Positions 1-8,704 of a DNA stretch of 47,596 nt are shown piece after piece (the first letter of the stretch is position 1; each line of letters opens with the position of its first letter). The position numbers and the translations under genes were made by a program. This DNA is from Streptomyces candidus. GTDB lineage: Bacteria > Actinomycetota > Actinomycetes > Streptomycetales > Streptomycetaceae. The stretch is from contig NZ_JACHEM010000027.1 of NCBI RefSeq assembly GCF_014207445.1, forward strand, positions 1 to 47,596. Direction: 5' to 3'. The notes under the pieces were generated by a model, which was not told the origin of the DNA, did not search any database, and saw only the letters and a program-made list of their open reading frames with translations.

Positions 1-90
1 GCCGCTCAGCGGCAGCCGTTGAATGACCGCCGAGAACGCCGCCACGACGAGAGTGAGCGCACCGGCAACCGTGAGCAGAATGTCCACCAT
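1..90 (-). CDS. N-terminus of a membrane protein, cut by the window edge (possible cation:proton antiporter)
   Basis: The minus strand opens an uninterrupted frame that runs off position 1. From the ATG at 90 it reads MVDILLTVAGALTLVVAAF and continues with SAVIQRLPLSG, a hydrophobic first helix followed by a short basic loop. An AAGGGGA motif lies about 11 nt before this ATG, which favours it over the in-frame ATG at 123 (adding MAAAAKGKPSG). A first helix followed by a loop like RLPLS is common at the start of actinobacterial Na+/H+ (CPA-type) antiporters, but only 30 residues are visible, so that assignment is inference. The gene faces away from the wblA-like gene at 634. Confidence 0.5.
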   Translation of the reverse strand, partial: MVDILLTVAGALTLVVAAFSAVIQRLPLSG

Positions 91-633
91 GCCACTCGGC
101 TTCCCCTTCGCCGCCGCGGCCATGTGTACGTGCACGCCCCGATGCCCCGGACGGCCCAAGTGGTGCGGCGGATACCGGGCGTGAGTGGCGGATCGCTGAG
201 CGAGCGGTTCCACCACAGCTCCCAAGCACGCGTCACAGCCCTGGTCGGTGCCGAACGGGCGGGCCAGGGGCCGTCAGCGAAGCCGGCGCCCCGAGGCCAC
301 GAACGTCATCAACGTATTGGACGCCCTCCCGGGCAGCGCCGAGCCGAGCAGGCCCACTCCTCCAGAGGCGAAGGCAAGGGCCACAACCTAGGGGCGGCGG
401 CGTTGAGTGCGGCCAGCTCCAGTACAACGCGGTACGTCTCGCGGCCGTCCCTTGGCCGAGCAGTTCCTCCCGCAACTGAGGCGCAAGGGGGTTGTCTGTC
501 AAGGTCGCCGTCACCCGAAAGGGTGCCGTCACACGACATTGGCCCATGCCGCGCGCGCTTGCCATACCGTTTTCGGACTGCGCCTGCCCAGGGGAGGGCG
601 GCGGGCCGGGACCGGAGAAAGGACGGCGTCGGG

Positions 634-960
634 GTGGCCGGAGAAGATCGGGAGACCTGGGGTGAGCGAGCGGTCTGCCGCTCCGCAGACCCGGACGAGT
701 TATTCGTCGACGGCGCGGCCCAGAACAGAGCCAAGGCCCTCTGCACCGGCTGCCCGGTGCGCACCGAATGCCTTGCCCATGCTCTCGACAATCGCATTGA
801 GCACGGCATTTGGGGCGGCATGACCGAACGGGAACGGCGGTCCCTCCTACGACGGCGCCCGCTGGTCACCTCCTGGCGCCGCCTGCTTGAAGCGGCCCGA
901 TCAGAACATCAGCGCATCGCGGGGTCCGTCGACGAGCAGCCCAGGCGCGCCACGGGGTGA
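634..960 (+). CDS. WhiB-family [4Fe-4S] transcription factor, WblA/WhiB4-like
   Basis: A 108-residue protein from the GTG at 634, preceded by GGAGAAAGGA at 613-622. The four cluster-binding cysteines are C15, C37, C40 and C46, in the pattern C-x21-C-x2-C-x5-C, followed by the G-I-W-G-G turn at 58-62 and a basic stretch (RERRSLLRRR). The signature DPDELFV plus GAAQNRAKALCTGCPVRTEC and the tail VTSWRRLLEAAR match Streptomyces WblA and mycobacterial WhiB4 better than WhiB1 or WhiB2. WblA is a global regulator of sporulation and secondary metabolism that works with a redox-sensitive cluster. The substitution H57 in place of the usual Phe before G-[IV]-W-G-G and the accessory setting suggest a paralogue rather than the main wblA copy. 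An open frame extends upstream to position 19, but that part is low-complexity and looks non-coding. Confidence 0.88.
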   Translation: MAGEDRETWGERAVCRSADPDELFVDGAAQNRAKALCTGCPVRTECLAHALDNRIEHGIWGGMTERERRSLLRRRPLVTSWRRLLEAARSEHQRIAGSVDEQPRRATG

Positions 961-1499
961 GGGCGGCAGGGCGCGGCGCATGCCGCGTGAACGGGACTGG
1001 CCAAGCCTGACCGTTTGCTTCCGCTGTCGCCATTTGCTCCGGGCCGCGACAACCCGCTGAGGCCAACTGGGGCCGCTGTCACTGGGCATGCGGCCCCAGC
1101 CCCGCCGCCCGTCGGTATGCGGGACAGCGTGTCCATCGTGCTTGCCGACGACCCCTGCGGCGATGCCGCTGACTGTCGGGTGACTCACGGAGGGTGTTCT
1201 TCCCCCGTGTCTGCCATGTTGTGACGCCGCGTTCCGGTCAAGTGCCCAGCCCGGCCGGGTCAGCCCATTCGGAACGGCTTCAAGGACGGCCAGTCGGTGA
1301 GGGGGCGTGGTTCTTGGAGGCGGCTGGGCCGCCGTAGCGCCGCGCTCGGACACCTGCTTCGCGCGCAGCCGTAAGATCCCGCAGGTGATGACTTGCCGGT
1401 CTGGTCGTTGTGGTGCATCCGCGTACGCCCTGGTCATTGCAAGAAGGGGATCTCGCACGTCCTGATTGCCGGTGCGGTCGAGCTCGCCCGTGCCCTTGG
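961..1499. other. Intergenic region without a recognisable gene
   Basis: About 540 bases with no open frame that reads like protein on either strand. The long minus-strand frame over 901-1644 is Arg/Pro-rich and has no domain pattern. I see no tRNA and no transposon ends. The last 100 bases lead into the inverted repeat at 1500-1550. Confidence 0.5.
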
Positions 1500-1550
1500 A
1501 ACCGCTACGCCGCGAGAGGGAGACTGCCTCCTTCGCACGGCGTAGCGGTT
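1500..1550. promoter_or_regulatory. Perfect 13-bp inverted repeat in the leader of the membrane protein gene
   Basis: AACCGCTACGCCG at 1500-1512 is exactly complementary to CGGCGTAGCGGTT at 1538-1550. The 25-nt loop contains a smaller GAGG/CCTC pairing. It ends 50 nt before the ATG at 1601 and has no U-run after it, so it is more likely an operator or a structured leader than a terminator. Confidence 0.5.
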
Positions 1551-1600
1551 CGGCCCCCGTGGTTGATTTCTCGTGGCGCCTGCCTGACGAGGATGAAGCC

Positions 1601-2164
1601 ATGACCCTGAAGATCCTGCACCGGCCTCCGTCCGTCAGTGACACCGAGCAGCCCGTTCCTCGTTGGGCGATGCGCCTGGCCTATGCGCTTCCGCTACTTC
1701 TGCTGCCGTCGTGCCTGTGGCGGCTGCCCTTCGCTCTGCACTTCGAGATGGGGCAGGTTCAAGCGGGCGGCATGCCGCCCCATTGGGCGAGCATCCCGTA
1801 CGTTCTCGGGCTGAGTGCGTTGTCGGAAGCAATTGCGTTGTTGACCATCGGGCTGGTCCGTGGCTGGGGAGAGGTAGTGCCGGACTGGGTCCCGGTCATC
1901 GGGCGAAGACGGGTTCGGCCGGTGGTGGCATCTGGCGCCGCTGCACTCGGCGGCCTGGTGCTCACGTTTCTGTTCACCACTGTTCCGATCGGCGGAGGTC
2001 GCGAGCTCGCCCTTTACGGCATCATCGACACTGTCGAATACAGCAGTGCCGTCTGGGAGACAGTGGCGGCGGTGTGTGTCACCCCCATCGCTGCCTGGGG
2101 ACCCATCACCCTCGCTCTTGCGATCTCCCACTACCGCCGCCGAACCGTCGCGATCGCCAGGTGA
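1601..2164 (+). CDS. Small integral membrane protein, function unknown
   Basis: A 187-residue protein with four predicted membrane helices at about residues 24-45, 68-90, 108-130 and 155-178. The first follows a cytoplasmic-type N-terminus (MTLKILHRPPSVSDTEQPV), and the protein ends in a basic tail (SHYRRRTVAIAR). The ATG at 1601 is chosen because AGGA lies about 8 nt upstream; the frame stays open further upstream but that part overlaps the inverted repeat at 1500-1550. I do not recognise a family. The next gene, a methyltransferase, starts 258 bases later on the same strand, so joint transcription is possible but not shown. Confidence 0.72.
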   Translation: MTLKILHRPPSVSDTEQPVPRWAMRLAYALPLLLLPSCLWRLPFALHFEMGQVQAGGMPPHWASIPYVLGLSALSEAIALLTIGLVRGWGEVVPDWVPVIGRRRVRPVVASGAAALGGLVLTFLFTTVPIGGGRELALYGIIDTVEYSSAVWETVAAVCVTPIAAWGPITLALAISHYRRRTVAIAR

Positions 2165-2422
2165 GGCGCTGTCCACCGCAGCGCCGGCCACCACGGCAGA
2201 GGCTGGCCCGGCCGCGTGGCAGCTGGCGCAGGGGGGGGTGGGCGCAAGGACCGGCAGAGCTGCGCTGCTTACCCGTTCTTCCTGCCGTACAGGAAGCCGA
2301 AGAAGCCGTCCTGCTTCGCCTCCAGTTGCGCCGCCTCTTCCTGCGGCCGTTGCAAAGACCAGGTGCGGCCGGCCGCCCGGCCGGGCTACCGCAACCCGCC
2401 CCTCCCGCAAAAGGAGAACATC

Positions 2423-3190
2423 ATGACCACCGCCACCGACCACTACGACCGTCTCCTGGCCGAGCACTACACCTGGATGCTCGGCGGAGACCTGGAGAAC
2501 ACGGCGGCAGCGCAAGAGGAATTGCTGGGCGGCCTTGGGCTGGCCGCCCCGCCGGAAGCGGAGGCGGCCGCGGTCGACCTGGGCTGCGGTCCCGGTCCGC
2601 AGAGCCTGGCCCTTTCCCGGCTCGGCTACACGTCCATCACAGCCGTCGACACCAGCAAGCACCTCCTCGACGAACTCGTCGCGAACACCCGCCGTGCCGG
2701 GCTCACCGAGGCCGTCCACCCGGTACACGATGACATCCGGGGCATCCTGCCCCGCCTCGCGGCCCCGGGATCTCTCGCCGCCGTCGTGTGCATGGGCGAC
2801 ACCCTGCCCCACCTGCCCGACCGCAGCGACGTACAGAACTTGGTCGCCGATACTGCCCGGGCGCTGCGTCCCGCCGGGAGCTTCGTTGCCACCTACCGCG
2901 ACTTGACCGGCGAACTGACCGGCCCGGACCGCTTCATCCCGGTCCGCAGCACCACCGACCGGATCCTCACGTGCTTCCTCGATTACGTCGACGACGACAC
3001 GGTCCAGGTCCACGACCTCCTGCACACGCGGCAGGACGGAGGCTGGAACCTCACAGCCAGCAGCTATCCCAAGCTCCGCCTGGCACCCCAGTGGCTGACC
3101 GACCAGTGCACGGCGTCCGGTCTCGACGTCCGGTACCACGCCGTGGGCCCGCGCGGCCTACAGGTCCTGCACGCAGTCAAGCCAAGCTGA
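2423..3190 (+). CDS. Class I SAM-dependent methyltransferase
   Basis: 255 residues from the ATG at 2423, behind AAAAGGAG. The nucleotide-binding motif I reads VDLGCGPGPQS at about 49-59, followed by an acidic residue at the end of strand 2 (TAVDTSKHLL) and motif IV-like VVCMGDTLPHL. This is a stand-alone Rossmann-fold methyltransferase of the UbiE/Methyltransf_11-25 type. The substrate cannot be read from the sequence: the small-molecule class is likely because there is no RNA-binding extension. The frame continues upstream to 2216, but the strong ribosome-binding site fixes the start at 2423. Confidence 0.85.
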   Translation: MTTATDHYDRLLAEHYTWMLGGDLENTAAAQEELLGGLGLAAPPEAEAAAVDLGCGPGPQSLALSRLGYTSITAVDTSKHLLDELVANTRRAGLTEAVHPVHDDIRGILPRLAAPGSLAAVVCMGDTLPHLPDRSDVQNLVADTARALRPAGSFVATYRDLTGELTGPDRFIPVRSTTDRILTCFLDYVDDDTVQVHDLLHTRQDGGWNLTASSYPKLRLAPQWLTDQCTASGLDVRYHAVGPRGLQVLHAVKPS

Positions 3191-3300
3191 CGCCCTCGGT
3201 TCGCCCTCTCACCAACTGTTTTCGAGAGACACCATGACAGCTGGAGCGCATTCGGGCGCGTCGTCCGTGTCCTGCGACTGACGGTTGGCGTTGAGGAGGC

Positions 3301-3687
3301 ATGACGACGAGCAAAATGATCTTTACTGGCGCCCTTCTGGCCGCGCTTGTGATTACGGCTCCCGCCGCCTACGCGGCGCCGAACGACGCGAGCTACTCCG
3401 CCGAGAACCTGGTGGATCCAAGCGAGGCGGCCAGGACCGGCGCTGTGCCTTCCGCGTCTGGGGCCGGTGGGGAGGCTCCTTCGTCGGCGGACAGTCTGCG
3501 CTGCTGGGACGCGTCTCTGTCAGGTTCCACGTTCGCGATCTCGTGCTCCGGCAATAACTTCTACACGTGGGTTGACTGTTCGAACGGCTCTCGCTACACG
3601 GGCGGCCCCTTCTCCGGTTCCTACCGCTCCGTCCTCGCCTGCCCCGGCGGCTCCCGCGCGCTGGAGGGCGGCGCGTACGGCAGTTGA
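3301..3687 (+). CDS. Small secreted cysteine-containing protein, unknown function
   Basis: 128 residues starting at the ATG 3301, with TGAGGAGG directly upstream. It begins with a Sec-type signal peptide (basic MTTSKM, hydrophobic core FTGALLAALVITAPAAY, cleavage after A-Y-A-A or so near residue 25). The mature part has a Ser/Gly/Ala-rich linker and then four cysteines (RCWDAS, ISCSG, VDCSNG, LACPGG), consistent with two disulfides in a small extracellular domain. Actinomycetes have many such small secreted proteins; I do not recognise this one. Confidence 0.75.
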   Translation: MTTSKMIFTGALLAALVITAPAAYAAPNDASYSAENLVDPSEAARTGAVPSASGAGGEAPSSADSLRCWDASLSGSTFAISCSGNNFYTWVDCSNGSRYTGGPFSGSYRSVLACPGGSRALEGGAYGS

Positions 3688-3889
3688 GACCAGTAGTTCG
3701 TTCACAGCCTCTGAACTTGTCTGAACGCCACTGCCTCTGTACGAACTTGCCTTCTGTTCACGGCCGGACAGTCAGTGTCCGCCCGTTGTTGCAGAAGAGT
3801 CTGAGACGGGAGGGGCAGCCCATCCGGGCCCGGGGGGTTCTATGTCCTTCGTCAAGGACGTGATGCCGGGTGCGCGGGATTTGGGATGG

Positions 3890-4015
3890 TCATGCGGCGG
3901 GGGTTCTGGACTCGTAGAAGGTGGCGTCGCGGAGCATGGCGAACAGGACGCTGATGCGTTGGCGGGCGAGGCGGAGGAGTGCCTGGGTGTGGTTTTCCCG
4001 CCAGCGACGGGATTG
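3890..4015 (-). pseudogene. IS110-family transposase, C-terminal remnant (copy 1)
   Basis: On the minus strand this reads HTQALLRLARQRISVLFAML and then RDATFYESRTPAA followed by a stop. That is the conserved end of IS110/IS116/IS902 transposases (Transposase_20 part). It matches, with few differences, the longer remnant at 34048-34388. Only the last 40 or so codons survive. An 18-bp motif at 3840-3857 downstream of its stop recurs at 33525-33542 with one mismatch and may be part of the element's end. Confidence 0.75.
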
Positions 4016-4066
4016 TCAGTGCTCGATGCATGCCGGCCATGTCTGTCGCCAGCATGCGTGCCTGGG

Positions 4067-4804
4067 TCATGCCTCCGGATCCTCCGTTACGGGCAGGCAC
4101 TCGGCGAGAAGGGCGACGACGTCACGCCAGGCCCGCTGTGCGTGCCGTGGGTGGTAGCCGACGCCGGGACGCACGGTGTGGTCGACTGATGGATGGTGGA
4201 AGGCGTGAAGGGCGCCGCCGTAGACCACGAGGCGCCAGTCGACGCCCGCGCCTTGCATCTCTGCGGTGAAGGCGGCCCGTTGGGCGGGCGACATGATCGG
4301 GTCTTCGGATCCGACCCCGGCCCATACCGGGCAGCGGATGCGCGCCGCCTCGCCCGGTCGGCCGGTGATCAGCCCGTTGACTGTCGCGATCGCGCGCAGG
4401 TCGACGCCGTCGCGCCCGAGTTCCAGCGCGATGGCACCCCCGGTGCCGTAGCCGACGGCGGCTATCCGGTCGGGGGCGGTTCGCGGCTCGGTGCGCAACA
4501 CGTCGAGCGCCGCGTGGCCGATGCCTCGCATCCGGTCGGGGTCGGCGAGCAGCGGCATGCAGCGGGCCAGCATCTCCTCGGGGTCTTGCAGATAGCGTCC
4601 ACCGTGAAGGTCGAAGGCCAGCGCTACGTATCCCAGTTCGGCGAGAGCGTCGGCCCTGCGGCGCTCGACGTCGCTGAGCCCCGTGCCCTCCGGGCCGAGC
4701 AGGACCGCGGGCCGGCGGTCGGCACCGGGCGGGAGCGCGAGGTGCCCGATCATCGTCAGGCCGTCGGCCGGGTACTCGACCGTACGCGTCGTAATCGTTG
4801 TCAT
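4067..4804 (-). CDS. Dienelactone hydrolase family protein lacking the usual nucleophile
   Basis: 245 residues, alpha/beta hydrolase fold. Recognisable parts are the strand-loop LLGPEGTGLSD (oxyanion region), GYVALAFDLHGGRYL, the nucleophile elbow AAVGYGTGGAIALELG at about 116-130, the acid region AGVGSEDPI (D168) and the histidine loop GGALHAFHHP (H200). In dienelactone hydrolases the elbow is G-x-C-x-G-G with a catalytic cysteine. Here the residue is glycine (G120, codon GGC), one base from TGC. The acid and histidine are kept. Either the gene is a catalytically altered homologue or a recent mutant. It begins at the ATG 4804; the frame stays open upstream but crosses the helicase remnant on the other strand. 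Confidence 0.82.
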   Translation of the reverse strand: MTTITTRTVEYPADGLTMIGHLALPPGADRRPAVLLGPEGTGLSDVERRRADALAELGYVALAFDLHGGRYLQDPEEMLARCMPLLADPDRMRGIGHAALDVLRTEPRTAPDRIAAVGYGTGGAIALELGRDGVDLRAIATVNGLITGRPGEAARIRCPVWAGVGSEDPIMSPAQRAAFTAEMQGAGVDWRLVVYGGALHAFHHPSVDHTVRPGVGYHPRHAQRAWRDVVALLAECLPVTEDPEA

Positions 4805-4907
4805 GCATCTGGACTGTAGTGATCGTCGTGCCCGGCCCGGCCGGTGTTCTGCCGCTGGCAGAACAGCCCGGTTGACCCGAATATGGCGAATCCCATAAAA
4901 ACGGTCA

Positions 4908-5500
4908 TACTCCACCGAACTCGCCGAGTTCACCGAACTCCACGGGCGGCGCATCGTGGTCTGCTCCGAGCTCAAGCCCAACGGCACCTGCAACAAGCCC
5001 GGGTCAAGCTCCTCACCGGCGGCGACCGGATCACAGCCCGCCGCCTGCGGCAGGACTTCTTCAACGTCACCCCCACGCACAAGCCGTGGCTGCTGGGCGA
5101 CGACCGTCCCGAGGTCGGCACCGGCGGGCACGCCTTCTGGCGGCGCATGCGAATCATCCCCTTCGAGCGGCAGGTTCCCGACGCCGGCAAGATCGTAGCC
5201 ACCGCCGCCTACCAGACCACCGAGGACCACGTCGGCTGCTTCCTCCAGGAATGCTGCCTTCAGGGCGACAGCACCGACCTGCGCGTCGAGCAGGAAGTCC
5301 TGTACGAGACCTACGGCCGCTGGTGCGCCGAGGAAGGCATCCGCGCCTCCCCCAACCGGGCTTTCGCCAGCCGGATCCGCCAGGAACTCGGACTTGTCTC
5401 TCCCGCCGATATGGTCAAGAACAACGCGACGAAGTTCTATCCCCGGCTCGCCCTGCTGAATCTCACGACACATGAACCGCTCCCGAGTGACGCTCGGTGA
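4908..5500 (+). pseudogene. Phage/plasmid primase-helicase (SF3, P4/D5 type), truncated and frameshifted
   Basis: The first part, from 4908, reads YSTELAEFTELHGRRIVVC and continues SELKPNG. After a frame change near 4990 comes KLLTGGDRITARRLRQDFF, then THKPWLLGDDRPEVGTGG and FWRRMRIIPF. This is the core and C-terminal part of superfamily 3 helicases found in phage and plasmid replication proteins. The N-terminal primase part and Walker A are missing and the two pieces lie in different frames, so the gene is dead. The rest (to 5500) is the usual C-terminal wHTH-like region. It marks the remains of an integrated element. Confidence 0.78.
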
Positions 5501-5629
5501 GTCCGCGTCATCTCCTGCCGGATGCCTCTGCGATGAACCATGGAGCCTGCGGCCGCACCGGCATGCTTCCCCTCCTCGCCCCGCCCCAGCACTACGGCGG
5601 GCCCCGGACGCCAACCTCCAGGAGATCTT

Positions 5630-6020
5630 GTGAGTGCGACGCCCAGCGAAGGCGATCTCGTGCATGAGTCCGAGGTCGTATGGCTGGAAGACCGGGAGAA
5701 CTTCGACTACGTCCGCCAGTCCCTGGACAAGGTGCCCACCCGCAAAGGCTGCCCCCGCTACGAACGCGACGGCCGCCTCGTCGGGTACGCCAACCTCCAG
5801 CCGAAGGCCAAACCCACGGCGGACAGCGGCCTATTTCACCCGCCGCACCTTCTACCTCCTCCCGCACGACCGCCCCAACCGGCCCGACGACCCCACCTGC
5901 CCCTACAAAGTGGGCTCCCCACTGGAAGCCGTCTACCCCGCCACCATCGCCCCCGGCGAACCCGGACGGAAAACCTCCCGCTCCCAGGCCACTCCGACCG
6001 ACACCGGCATAGTCGCGTAA
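5630..6020 (+). pseudogene. Frameshifted small gene downstream of the helicase remnant, unknown family
   Basis: From the GTG at 5630 (AGGAGA just upstream) the frame reads acidic, protein-like sequence (SATPSEGDLVHESEVVWLED, then FDYVRQSLDKVPTRKG and LVGYANLQPKAKPTA). Near 5825 that frame turns low-complexity, while the neighbouring frame becomes protein-like (AYFTRRTFYLLPHDRPNRPD, then YKVGSPLEAVYPATIAPGE) to a stop at 6020. I read this as one gene of about 130 codons with a single-base shift. The position right behind an SF3 helicase suggests it belonged to the same integrated element. I do not recognise the family. Confidence 0.5.
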
Positions 6021-6095
6021 GCACCACGCACGCTCGACTGCCTCAGCAAGCGACGCACTTCGGCTGACCGTCTTCGGGGAGCATGGGGCGGCTGC

Positions 6096-8072
6096 TCACT
6101 CGAATCTCAACGTCACCCAGCTGTCTCCGTCCCGGGGCTCCCGCACCCAGGACACCGACTCGAAGGAACGCAGCAGCCCCTCGGTGAGCGCGTGACGTGG
6201 CAGGCGGATGCCGTACATCTCGGCGAGGGCGTCCAGGGCGCGAGCGGTTGCAGTGGTGTGGGCGGCAGCGTCCTTGGGCGGCTCGTGGGGCGCCACAGCG
6301 CTCGGTGGACTGAAGCCGAGGCTGGCGGGCGCCAGTTCCGGTGGCACGCTCCCGGTCTCGGTCTCCACGATTCCGTCGCGGACCGTGTACTCGAAGAGCG
6401 GGTCCCCGGCTTCGGCGACGGAGAGGTGGAACAGCAGGGTGTCCCAACTCCACCCGCCCCAGACCACGATCGCCCTGCCGCCCCGAGAAGATGCGGCGGG
6501 TGCCGGCGAGCGGAACCAATGCGCGGAATGACGGCCGGCCGGGTCCTCCTCGAAGCCGAAGCTCCACCCCGCGCCTGCCCGCCCCACCCGTAGCAGTGCC
6601 CGGTCCTGTGGGACGGAGGCGCGCTGCTCCTCCATGCGGTGGTAGCGGCGGACCTTCCAGCGGTGCAAGGGCGGGGACAGCGGTGTGCCGGTCGACTCCC
6701 CGAGCAGGACCGGCAGTTCGTCCGGCGCTACCCCTTCGACCAGTACCATCCGGAAGTCGCTCAGCGACGGATTCCCCGGCCGCAGTCCCCCTTCGCGGAC
6801 GAGCCAGGACAGGCCGCCCGGGTCCAGGTCCGCAGTCGGCTCTGCGGATGCGTGAGCTGTGCCGGACTCGTCTCCTCGCGGGGTGGCCAGGAGTTCCGTG
6901 CGGCGGGCGGGGGTGAGTATGGGGGCCAGCACGGGGTCCGCGAGCAGGCCCACCGGGGCGAGGTGGTCCGGGTCGAGCGGTTCCCAGAGCGGGATCGCAG
7001 CGCGCAGGATCCGCCAGGCGGTGTCGGTGTCGCCCCACCGGGCCGCCGCGTGGGCCTCATCGACCGCCCTCCCGAACGCTCCGCCGGGCTGGTACCGGTA
7101 GTCCCCCGTGCCCATCAGGCGCCAGATGTCCACCGCGGCCCGTGCGGTGTCGGGGAAGGTATTGGGGTCGGTGAAGTACGCGTACTGAGAGCCCTCCAGG
7201 GACCGGCCGCTCTCGACGACCTCGGCCGCGTGCAGCGGGAGCAGTTCGGTGAGGAAGCGAGGGGAACCGGGGGGCACCATCGGCCGGCCGTAGGCACGCT
7301 CTCCGCTCAGCAGCCGCAGCTGGTGCAGGATATCTGCCGCGTATGGCCGCCCGTACCCCGCGGCCTCGGTGAGCAGCCGCACCGCCTCCTCGTGACGGCC
7401 GCGCAGGGCCGCGGTTCTGGCCACGGCCACGGCGGCGTCCTGCGTGCGGGTGGTCTCGTTGACGAACGCGGCTCGGCCCTCACGGTCGTCATTTGCGAAG
7501 CTGTGGAACTCCCGGTGCATGTCGACCATGTACGCCGCGAACGACGGATACCGCTGCGGATCGGATGCCCGCCAGTACGCCCAGACGCGCACCGCCCACT
7601 CGCCGTCGGGGCCTACATCCTCCGGGTCGAGAAGCACGAACACGGCATCCGACTCGACGTCCAGCTGAAGTGCCCGGGACCACAGGCCCACCATCGCCCG
7701 GACCTCCTCGGGGTTGCCCTCCTCGCCCCAGGCCTCGTCGAAGTCCTTGCCGAGTCCCATCGCGTCCTGGTGCCAGCGCGCCGCACCGGTACCGGCCAGC
7801 TCCACAACGAACTGGCCCGCGTGCCGCCAGCCGTCGCTGACCCGCAGGAACTCCCTGTAGGACGGTGGCATCTTGCGCCCAAGCCGTGCCTCCATGGCGG
7901 CGATGGCCTCATCGGAAGCGGGCTCGCCGCCCAACCACCCCGCCCGTCGCGCCCGTTCGTCCTCCGGACTCAAGTCTTCCGAGTCCCGCTCGGCGCCGGC
8001 CCATTCCTCACTCCACCGAGTGAGAAAGAACCGCCAGTCAAAACTCCGCCCGTCAGTACTCTCCGTGTTCAT
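6096..8072 (-). CDS. Large SMI1/KNR4 (SUKH) domain protein
   Basis: 658 residues from the ATG at 8072, chosen because GAGGA lies 8 nt upstream; the frame's first codon at 8102 would add ten residues. Residues about 47-180 carry the SMI1/KNR4 pattern: GWLGGEPASDEAIAAMEARL, then PPSYREFLRVSDGWR, and an F-V-L-L-D-P-E motif followed by VRVWAYWRASDPQRYPSFA. The remaining 470 residues have a helical repeat-like middle (AARWGDTDTAWRILRAA) and a C-terminal part I do not recognise. SUKH proteins in bacteria are often immunity proteins to polymorphic toxins; here no intact toxin gene is adjacent. It is longer than typical SUKH immunity proteins (150-250 residues). Confidence 0.8.
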   Translation of the reverse strand: MNTESTDGRSFDWRFFLTRWSEEWAGAERDSEDLSPEDERARRAGWLGGEPASDEAIAAMEARLGRKMPPSYREFLRVSDGWRHAGQFVVELAGTGAARWHQDAMGLGKDFDEAWGEEGNPEEVRAMVGLWSRALQLDVESDAVFVLLDPEDVGPDGEWAVRVWAYWRASDPQRYPSFAAYMVDMHREFHSFANDDREGRAAFVNETTRTQDAAVAVARTAALRGRHEEAVRLLTEAAGYGRPYAADILHQLRLLSGERAYGRPMVPPGSPRFLTELLPLHAAEVVESGRSLEGSQYAYFTDPNTFPDTARAAVDIWRLMGTGDYRYQPGGAFGRAVDEAHAAARWGDTDTAWRILRAAIPLWEPLDPDHLAPVGLLADPVLAPILTPARRTELLATPRGDESGTAHASAEPTADLDPGGLSWLVREGGLRPGNPSLSDFRMVLVEGVAPDELPVLLGESTGTPLSPPLHRWKVRRYHRMEEQRASVPQDRALLRVGRAGAGWSFGFEEDPAGRHSAHWFRSPAPAASSRGGRAIVVWGGWSWDTLLFHLSVAEAGDPLFEYTVRDGIVETETGSVPPELAPASLGFSPPSAVAPHEPPKDAAAHTTATARALDALAEMYGIRLPRHALTEGLLRSFESVSWVREPRDGDSWVTLRFE

Positions 8073-8245
8073 GCGCACGATCCTCACATCCACCACTGAC
8101 AACCAGCTGCGGCATGCTCAGCTCGCCGCCGGGGCGCCGCCGGGCGAGGAAGTCCACGACAGGAAGGCGGAACGGCCAGCCACGGCCAGATCGGCGGGCG
8201 GGCCCCGTGGGCACAGTGGCTGGGCGGGCTTCTACGATCCGGTGC

Positions 8246-8704
8246 ATGTTGGATCCCGAACTGCTGGAGCGGATCACCGCAGGGCGCACGGATCTGGACG
8301 AAGTCGAAGAGCAGCTGGCCAAACAGCTTGCTGAGGAACGGGCCTCGGCCGCGCCCATACCCGGGCAGGTGGCCGGACGAGCGGCGATGCTGATTCCGCA
8401 CCGCGAACCAGGTGTGGAGGAAGGCTCGCCTCCGTGGGACTACCAGCGCATCATTACCGCCGTGCGGCAGGCCGCCGAACCCGTCATGGCCTGCGAGGTC
8501 GGCGAGGTGGTGGGGGTGGACGTCAGCGTGAAAGCCAAGCTGGAACCGCTGCGCAGCAAGCTGGTCAGACCCGTCGATCGAGGCTGGCTGCGAAAACTGC
8601 CGATGGTCGGTTCACCACGCGCCTGTAACCAGGAGCACCGCCGCTTGAAGTGGCTCCGAACGGGCGTAACCGGGGCACCAACGGAGGCCGTTAGAATTGT
8701 GTGA
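8246..8704 (+). pseudogene. Coiled-coil/wHTH protein common in Streptomyces, frameshifted near its end
   Basis: The gene starts at the ATG 8246 with MLDPELLERITAGRTDLDEV and a Glu-rich helical segment (EEQLAKQLAEERA), then a winged-helix-like part (YQRIITAVRQAAEPVMACEV, GVDVSVKAKLEPLRSKLV) ending RGWLRKLP. At about 8600 the neighbouring frame continues with DGRFTTRL and a stop at 8626-8628. Restoring one base between CTGCC and GATGG joins them. I recall this ending from a repeated small Streptomyces protein family, but could not check. As it stands, the frame runs on to 8704 with an unrelated tail. Confidence 0.6.

Noticed and set aside
901..1644. 247-codon minus-strand frame in the first intergenic region
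   Set aside because: No recognisable protein pattern; Arg/Pro/Ser-rich, no start signal.
1694..3139. 481-codon open frame on the minus strand
   Set aside because: It lies opposite the membrane protein and methyltransferase genes, has no domain pattern and follows from high third-position G+C of the real genes.
6639..8099. 486-codon open frame on the plus strand
   Set aside because: Antisense to the SMI1/KNR4 protein; composition is that of a shadow frame.
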